A stretch of 19,611 nt of DNA from Pseudomonadota bacterium (GTDB lineage Bacteria; Pseudomonadota; Gammaproteobacteria; Pseudomonadales; Azotimanducaceae): positions 1 to 19,611 of the forward strand of contig JAQBYL010000020.1 in the NCBI GenBank assembly GCA_027622495.1, in the 5' to 3' direction. Shown here in pieces: positions 15,389 to 19,611 of this stretch. How positions within the stretch are numbered: the stretch's first letter is position 1; every line of letters starts with the position of its first letter. A model generated the notes under the pieces. That model was not told the origin of the DNA. It searched no databases and saw only the letters and a program-made list of their open reading frames with translations. The translations under genes and the position numbers were made by a program.

Positions 15389-16397
15389 AACGCTCATCAC
15401 CGGTGGCGCCGGGTTCATTGGCAGCCACGCTTGTGTGGAGTTCGTTCAGACCGGTCAGGAAGTTGTTGTTCTGGATAACCTGTCGAATGCAAGTCTACGG
15501 AGCATTCATGCGGTCGAAAGAATTACTCAGAAAAACATCCCGTTCGTAGAAGGCGACATCCGTGACGCAGATGTGCTTGGCAAACTGTTCCACGATCACG
15601 AGATCGACTCGGTCATACACTTTGCGGGCCTGAAGGCAGTTGGCGAATCGGTCGAACAGCCCCTCAAGTACTTTGATAACAACGTAAATGGGACATTGCG
15701 TCTGATTGAGGCAATGACGAACGCAGGCGTCAAGACCATCGTCTTCAGTTCGTCTGCTACCGTTTACGGTACACCGGAGCATTGCCCCATCAGCGAGAGC
15801 GCCCCCACCGGTGCGGTCAATCCCTATGGTCGCAGCAAACTTATGGTCGAACAGATGCTGCAGGACCTTTTTGCATCCGATCCTGCCTGGCGGATATCAC
15901 TGCTGCGTTACTTCAACCCGGTTGGCGCACATGCATCCGGCGAAATTGGCGAAGATCCAAATGGCATACCGAACAACCTGATGCCCTATATCAGTCAGGT
16001 GGCAATTGGCAAACTGCCGTTTCTTCGAGTATTCGGCGATGACTACCCGACACCTGATGGCACTGGCATTCGGGATTACATACACGTTGTTGATCTAGCC
16101 AGGGCGCATGTGCAGGCGTTGAAATTTCTACGCCGGGAACCCCGCATCGCCATCCACAACCTCGGAACCGGACAGGGCTACTCGGTTCTCGATGTTCTCA
16201 AGGCATTTGAGACTGCCTGCGGCAGGAAGCTGCCGTTCGAGATCACCGACCGGCGCTCTGGTGATGTTGCCGAGTCCTATGCCGATCCGACAAAAGCAAA
16301 TTGCGAGCTCGAGTGGCGGGCCGAATTCGGTATCGAAAAGATGTGCGCCGATAGCTGGCGCTGGCAATCGTCCCATCCAGAGGGTTTCGCCGACTAG
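15381..16397 (+). CDS. galE: UDP-glucose 4-epimerase
   Basis: The protein has 338 residues from a GTG at 15381, overlapping the end of prsR by eight bases and preceded by GAAGG. An earlier in-frame start at 15318 lies inside prsR and adds an unrelated extension. The Rossmann motif TGGAGFIGSH (7-16), S124 in VFSSSATVYG, and Y149 with K153 (NPYGRSK) reproduce the extended short-chain dehydrogenase active site at the same positions as E. coli GalE. It interconverts UDP-glucose and UDP-galactose (or the GlcNAc forms) and supplies sugars for polysaccharide, which fits an exopolysaccharide-linked locus. Substrate choice cannot be read from sequence. Confidence 0.93.
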   Translation: MTRTLITGGAGFIGSHACVEFVQTGQEVVVLDNLSNASLRSIHAVERITQKNIPFVEGDIRDADVLGKLFHDHEIDSVIHFAGLKAVGESVEQPLKYFDNNVNGTLRLIEAMTNAGVKTIVFSSSATVYGTPEHCPISESAPTGAVNPYGRSKLMVEQMLQDLFASDPAWRISLLRYFNPVGAHASGEIGEDPNGIPNNLMPYISQVAIGKLPFLRVFGDDYPTPDGTGIRDYIHVVDLARAHVQALKFLRREPRIAIHNLGTGQGYSVLDVLKAFETACGRKLPFEITDRRSGDVAESYADPTKANCELEWRAEFGIEKMCADSWRWQSSHPEGFAD

Positions 16398-16444
16398 CGC
16401 TACCTTCCCATTCCCGCAAACTGTTGCTACTCTCCGCGGGCTTC

Positions 16445-16534
16445 GGAGGGGTGGCTGAGCGGTCGAAAGCACTGGTCTTGAAAACCAGCGACCCTTTATC
16501 GGGTCCCAGGGTTCGAATCCCTGCCCCTCCGCCA
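16445..16534 (+). tRNA. tRNA-Ser (anticodon UGA)
   Basis: The acceptor stem GGAGGGG (16445-16451) pairs with CCCCTCC, followed by a discriminator G and an encoded CCA at 16532-16534. The anticodon arm CTGGT-CTTGAAA-ACCAG presents TGA. A long variable arm (about 16490-16510) and the T-arm GGGTTCGAATCCC are present. The length of 90 and the class II variable arm fit tRNA-Ser. Confidence 0.97.
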
Positions 16535-16732
16535 AATCCCTGCTCCCCGTCGAATAGCCTGCTGGTTCACGAAGCTCTGGCCCAATATTGCCTTACCGGA
16601 CAAGTTGTTGGCGCGCTCAGCCAAGCCTGGGGCACCTGCCCGTCGCTAACATGGGGCCGTTCAAGAAACGAAGTACAACCCGATTCAAACCTGTTACATG
16701 TCGCCACATTTAAGGCGCCATAAAGGGTAATA

Positions 16733-16948
16733 ATGCCCGCGCAGACAATGGAGCCCCCAATGAGCGGACAGCATCTTAAAGGCCGCATATTTCACCGTAA
16801 AGGCACTAACTACCTGGTCATTGATAAAACAGGCTGGCAGTCCGAAATGGTGACAGTGCGATCGATCAATGCGAGAAAGAGAATCTTCAACGTGCCACGG
16901 GCGGAAGTGATCCGTTGCCTGGGTGATTCGATCGCGAGGGCATCCTAA
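16733..16948 (+). CDS. Small hypothetical protein
   Basis: This is a frame of 71 codons following AAAGGG six bases before the ATG at 16733. A second in-frame ATG at 16760 also has a good GGAG upstream and may be the true start, giving 62 residues (MSGQHLKGRIFHRKGTNYLV). The protein is basic and soluble, without a membrane segment or signal peptide. I do not recognise its family. It is followed by a strong hairpin at 16961-16986, so it is probably a single-gene unit. Its GRIF opening echoes TGRIF in the next gene, but the similarity is too short to prove relation. Confidence 0.55.
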   Translation: MPAQTMEPPMSGQHLKGRIFHRKGTNYLVIDKTGWQSEMVTVRSINARKRIFNVPRAEVIRCLGDSIARAS

Positions 16949-16960
16949 CCCGGCCGACAC

Positions 16961-16986
16961 CGCCAGGCTCACTTTGTGACCTGGCG
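16961..16986 (+). terminator. Strong hairpin after the small gene
   Basis: CGCCAGG-c-TCAC (16961-16972) and GTGA-CCTGGCG (16976-16986) pair over 11 base pairs with one bulged C and a TTT loop. It lies 13 bases after the stop codon of the small gene and so probably ends its transcript. It lacks a run of T, so rho-independent termination would be weak; it could also be a transcript-stabilising stem. Confidence 0.5.
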
Positions 16987-17046
16987 CAACGTTCCGCTCG
17001 ACAATTCAACCAGAATAACCACTGATGGTCATTTTCAAGGACTACG

Positions 17047-17574
17047 ATGACGCAGCACCTACCCGGCTGGTTTTCGGCGGATCACATATTCTTTAACGAA
17101 GGCTGGTATGTCGGTTCACCGACCGGTATGCACATCGGGCCTTATCTGGAAGAGACCATCGCCCAGAAGAAAAGCCGGGAAATCTCGGAGATTCTGTCGA
17201 ACGCAATCAGCGATGGAGATCGCGTTCGCCTGGTACGAAAGATAATGCACCAGGAATGGACCGCTGGTGACATCCGTAAGCTGACAAAATCTCAAGAACT
17301 AACAGTCGGTGCCAACAATGCGCCTGTGGAACTTCCCGTTCGCAGGGGCGAACCCAAAAAAGTCTGGTTTCGAACCGGGCGCATCTTCTCGGTAGCAGGT
17401 GCGTTTTTTATCTCGACTCGGGAAGGCATCGAAGTCGGTCCTTACACCAGCGAGCACGAAGCCGTCCGCGATTCAAAAAGGTTGGCGAAATTCCTTGCAG
17501 ACACCGACGGTTCAGTCTCGCCAGCCCAGCTGATACACGAGTTCAAACACCACCCCGTCATGTGGATCAGTTGA
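17047..17574 (+). CDS. Hypothetical protein with a duplicated GPY-containing motif
   Basis: The protein has 175 residues, with AAGGA at a good distance before the ATG. A segment near the start (HIFFNEGWYVGSPTGMHIGP, then Y) reappears near residues 108-135 as GRIFSVAGAFFISTREGIEV followed by GPY. The shared pattern is an aromatic pair, then S, a short turn with G, then [MI]-x-[IV]-G-P-Y, and each copy is followed by a charged helix. The second copy resembles short proteins of the DUF6316 type (WYFxTREGxxxGPF), so this may be a tandem or fused member. There is no signal or membrane helix. Function is unknown; it stands just before the tus operon but is separated from it by a repeat region. Confidence 0.7.
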   Translation: MTQHLPGWFSADHIFFNEGWYVGSPTGMHIGPYLEETIAQKKSREISEILSNAISDGDRVRLVRKIMHQEWTAGDIRKLTKSQELTVGANNAPVELPVRRGEPKKVWFRTGRIFSVAGAFFISTREGIEVGPYTSEHEAVRDSKRLAKFLADTDGSVSPAQLIHEFKHHPVMWIS

Positions 17575-17613
17575 TCCTCTGATCTGACCTTCCTTCCCTT
17601 TCAGGGAAGCGAG

Positions 17614-17636
17614 TGCGAAAATCCAGACTTTTCGCA
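17614..17636. repeat. Perfect inverted repeat ahead of tusD
   Basis: TGCGAAAA (17614-17621) and TTTTCGCA (17629-17636) are perfect inverted copies separated by seven bases. A second short stem, CTTCCC/GGGAAG, lies just before it at about 17593-17609. The repeat ends 10 bases before the tusD start, so it could be an operator, or part of a terminator for the gene before it. Nothing else supports either role. Confidence 0.4.
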
Positions 17637-17646
17637 TGCCAGAAAC

Positions 17647-18039
17647 ATGATCTTCGCTCTTGCCGTTCACGGCGCCCCCTATGCATCACAAAGCGCTGAC
17701 AGCGCCTGGCATTTTGCCAGCGCGGTCCTGGCTGCCGGGCACGAGATCAACCGGGTGTTTTTCTATCACGACGGTGTAATGAGCGCAGGGGACAAGTTCG
17801 TTGCCCCGCAGGATCAGGATGATGCTCATCAGAAATGGGTTGAACTCAGCAACACGCATGGCGTGGAACTTGCGATCTGCATCGCTGCTGCATTGAAGCG
17901 CGGCATGCTCGATCATGACGAAGCCGAACGCTACGAAAGAACAAACCCAACCATCGATCCGGCATTCACGGTTGTTGGTTTAGGTCAGCTCATCGATGCG
18001 GTTGTAACCTGTGACCGTTTCGTGAGTTTCGCTGCATGA
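17647..18039 (+). CDS. tusD: TusD, sulfurtransferase subunit of the TusBCD complex
   Basis: The protein has 130 residues and a DsrE-like fold. VFFYHDGV (about 37-44), ELAICIAAALKRGMLD with the active cysteine C78 (as in E. coli TusD), and VVGLGQLIDAV mark the family. TusD accepts persulfide sulfur from TusA and passes it to TusE within the cytoplasmic TusBCD hexamer, on the way to the 2-thiouridine of tRNA wobble bases made by MnmA. The stop overlaps the tusC start as ATGA. The Shine-Dalgarno is weak. The gene order tusD-tusC-tusB-tusE is the usual one; the sulfur-oxidiser homologue DsrE is excluded by the lack of dsr genes and the TusE-type partner. Confidence 0.94.
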   Translation: MIFALAVHGAPYASQSADSAWHFASAVLAAGHEINRVFFYHDGVMSAGDKFVAPQDQDDAHQKWVELSNTHGVELAICIAAALKRGMLDHDEAERYERTNPTIDPAFTVVGLGQLIDAVVTCDRFVSFAA

Positions 18040-18395
18040 GCAAGAAGCTGCTGTTCATGTTGGCGAAACCGCCTTATCGCACACCGCACGGTCTTGAAGC
18101 GCTCGAGGCGGCGCTGGTTGCCGGTGTGTTTGATCAGTCTGTGAGTGTGCTGTTTCGAGCCGATGCCGTGTGGCATCTTGTGAAGGGGCAGGATGGCAGC
18201 GCCATCGGTCAGCGAACCATGGGCAAAGTCGCCGCTTCGCTGCCTGAGTACGACATCACTGATCTTTATGTGTGCTCGGATTCGATGCAGGAACGCGGGC
18301 TGGATCTCAACGATCTGGTGGTATCAGTTAAGGCGCTCGATCAACAGGCCCAGCGCGATCTGATTGCGCTTCAACATGCCGTGGTGAATGACTGA
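18036..18395 (+). CDS. tusC: TusC, subunit of the TusBCD sulfur-relay complex
   Basis: The protein has 119 residues, beginning MSKKLLFMLAKPPYRTPHGL, with the typical ALEAALVAGVFDQSVSVLF and DITDLYVCSDSMQERGL segments of the DsrF/TusC family. It is a structural partner of TusD and TusB without its own proven catalytic cysteine. Its start overlaps tusD by four bases and its stop overlaps tusB by one, so the three are translationally coupled. Confidence 0.93.
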   Translation: MSKKLLFMLAKPPYRTPHGLEALEAALVAGVFDQSVSVLFRADAVWHLVKGQDGSAIGQRTMGKVAASLPEYDITDLYVCSDSMQERGLDLNDLVVSVKALDQQAQRDLIALQHAVVND

Positions 18396-18658
18396 TGGCT
18401 GCACTGCACATCGTCAATCGACAGGCGGCTCTTGCAGCCTGCCTCGCAATACGAGCAAACAGGGAACCGCTGATGCTGATTGAAGACGCCGTTTACTGCG
18501 CATTGTCGGAAGTATCTGTGCCCTGCTATGCGCAAAGACGCGACCTTATCGCCCGAGGTTTAGAAGAGCGGGTACATGCCTCGATCCAGATCATAGATGA
18601 TGCGGCGTTCGTCAATCTGACTATCGATCACACACCCGCTGTTACCTGGACATGTTGA
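18395..18658 (+). CDS. tusB: TusB, subunit of the TusBCD sulfur-relay complex
   Basis: The protein has 87 residues, beginning MAALHIVNRQAALAACLAIR and including PLMLIEDAVYCAL, the mark of the small DsrH/TusB family. It ends AVTWTC, matching the conserved tryptophan-containing tail. It completes the TusBCD hexamer. Its stop overlaps the tusE start by seven bases. Confidence 0.92.
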   Translation: MAALHIVNRQAALAACLAIRANREPLMLIEDAVYCALSEVSVPCYAQRRDLIARGLEERVHASIQIIDDAAFVNLTIDHTPAVTWTC

Positions 18659-18969
18659 CCGACCTTCGCACCGACAAAGAAGGCTACCTGATGAACCGCT
18701 TTGAATGGGATGAAGACATCGCGCGGGAGTTGGCCTCAAATGTTGATATAACACTTGGCACGGACCATTGGGCCGTGATCCATCTGGCTAGAGGATTTCA
18801 CGAGCAGTTCGATGTTTCGCCGGCCATGCGGGTATTGGTCAAACGGGTCAAGCTCGAACTCGGCGATGACCTTGGCAACAGTATTGCGTTGATGCGTTTG
18901 TTTCCGGGCAGCCCGGCAAAGCTGATCGCAAAAATTGCTGGTCTACCCAGACCGACAAACTGCATCTGA
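18652..18969 (+). CDS. tusE: TusE, DsrC-family sulfur carrier
   Basis: The protein has 105 residues, with TDKEGYLMNRFEWDEDIA near the start and the carboxy-terminal GLPRPTNCI. The penultimate cysteine (C104) is the sulfur-carrying residue. The second cysteine found 10 residues earlier in true DsrC is absent (the stretch reads AKLIAKIAG), so this is the tRNA-thiolation TusE rather than a sulfite-reductase partner. It takes sulfur from TusD and delivers it to MnmA. It is the last gene of the operon and converges on the methyltransferase gene 11 bases further. Confidence 0.94.
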   Translation: MLTDLRTDKEGYLMNRFEWDEDIARELASNVDITLGTDHWAVIHLARGFHEQFDVSPAMRVLVKRVKLELGDDLGNSIALMRLFPGSPAKLIAKIAGLPRPTNCI

Positions 18970-18980
18970 TCAGGTTTTCT

Positions 18981-19611
18981 TCAAACTGCCTTGCGCCAGG
19001 TGCGGTAGTCAACAACGCGGCCGACAATGGTCAGGCTTGGTCCGGTTATCTGTGCCTTTTTTACCAGAGCTGCCAGCGTAGTGATCGTTCCAACAACTTC
19101 GCGCTGATTGTGCAGCGTCGCGTTCTCGATCAATATGGCCGGCATATCCGGCGCCATACCATTTCGAGAAAGCTGCTCACAGATCTCGCCAAGACCTAAA
19201 AGCCCCATGTAGATCACCAGTGTCTGATCCGGTTTGGCAAGTTCAGGCCAGTCGATGTTGATCTCGCCCCGGGCCAGATGACCAGTTATGAAACGCACTG
19301 ATTGCGACACGTTTCTATAAGTCAGCGGTATGCCCGCATAACTTGCACCGCCAAGTGCGGCTGTGATACCGGGTATGACTACACAGTCGATTCCGCTTTC
19401 ACCCAGCGAGGCGATCTCTTCACCGCCCCGACCGAATATGAATGGATCACCGCCTTTCAACCGGACGACCCGTTTGCCTGCGCTCGCATGCTCAATCATC
19501 AGATCGTGAATAGCAGTCTGACGCATGGCTTTATATTGTCGGCGCTTACCAACGTAGATCCGCTGCGCATCGCGTCGGGCCATGTCGAGTACACCCGGGC
19601 TCACCAGGTTG
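18981..19611 (-). CDS. Uroporphyrinogen-III C-methyltransferase, partial (5' end outside the window)
   Basis: The frame is open from the window edge to a TGA at 18981-18983, about 209 codons, and lacks only the N-terminal part. It reads LVSPGVLDMARRDAQRIYVG, RLKGGDPFIFGRGGEE (the conserved S-adenosylmethionine-binding loop), VIPGITAALGGASYAGIPLT and GPSLTIVGRVVDYR. The enzyme methylates uroporphyrinogen III at C2 and C7 to precorrin-2 for sirohaem or cobalamin. A separate CobA/SUMT and the C-terminal domain of a CysG fusion cannot be told apart here because the upstream part is missing. Confidence 0.92.
   Translation of the reverse strand, partial: NLVSPGVLDMARRDAQRIYVGKRRQYKAMRQTAIHDLMIEHASAGKRVVRLKGGDPFIFGRGGEEIASLGESGIDCVVIPGITAALGGASYAGIPLTYRNVSQSVRFITGHLARGEINIDWPELAKPDQTLVIYMGLLGLGEICEQLSRNGMAPDMPAILIENATLHNQREVVGTITTLAALVKKAQITGPSLTIVGRVVDYRTWRKAV

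Noticed and set aside
16445..16534. tRNA-Ser as integration site of a mobile island
   Set aside because: No repeat of the tRNA 3' end and no integrase are seen downstream within the window.

Overview
The window reads as a piece of a gammaproteobacterial chromosome, probably from an environmental or marine lineage. Four things point that way: a complete tusDCBE sulfur-relay operon, E. coli-type LexA boxes (CTGT-N8-ACAG) in front of an imuA-imuB-dnaE2 cassette, XrtA/PEP-CTERM (exosortase) regulatory genes, and a tRNA-Ser with an encoded CCA end. The species cannot be named from the sequence alone.

The left quarter (1-4910) is accessory DNA. It holds a HigB-HigA toxin-antitoxin pair cut by the window edge, two back-to-back fragments of IS91-type transposases (760-1494), and a large nested hairpin (1495-1569). 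Next comes an apparently intact IS91-family element encoding a Y2/HUH transposase and a tyrosine recombinase (both on the minus strand, 1820-3862), followed by two decayed genes. One decayed gene is a small membrane-anchored protein with two compensating frameshifts; the other is a GNAT-like remnant.

The SOS mutagenesis operon follows at 4985-10669. A promoter with a LexA box filling its -35/-10 spacer and a second box just before the start codon drives imuA, imuB and dnaE2, which overlap end to start. imuA carries an in-frame TAG after 162 codons, with the rest of the protein still readable in the same frame. imuB and dnaE2 look intact.

Next is part of an exosortase-linked polysaccharide/PEP-CTERM regulatory locus (10681-16397): an XrtA-associated ExeA-like ATPase on the minus strand, then divergently prsK (membrane histidine kinase), prsR (sigma-54 response regulator) and galE (UDP-glucose 4-epimerase). 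prsK is split by a +1 frameshift in a run of seven C. The exosortase itself is not in the window.

The right end holds housekeeping or lineage-typical genes: tRNA-Ser(UGA), two small genes without a clear function (one with an internal repeat of a short GPY-containing motif), tusD-tusC-tusB-tusE for 2-thiouridine synthesis in tRNA, and a convergent uroporphyrinogen-III C-methyltransferase that runs off the window.

The observations most worth checking are the nonsense codon in the otherwise intact SOS mutasome operon, the homopolymer frameshift in prsK, the layered IS91 remnants with the nested hairpin beside them, and the duplicated-motif protein next to tusD.
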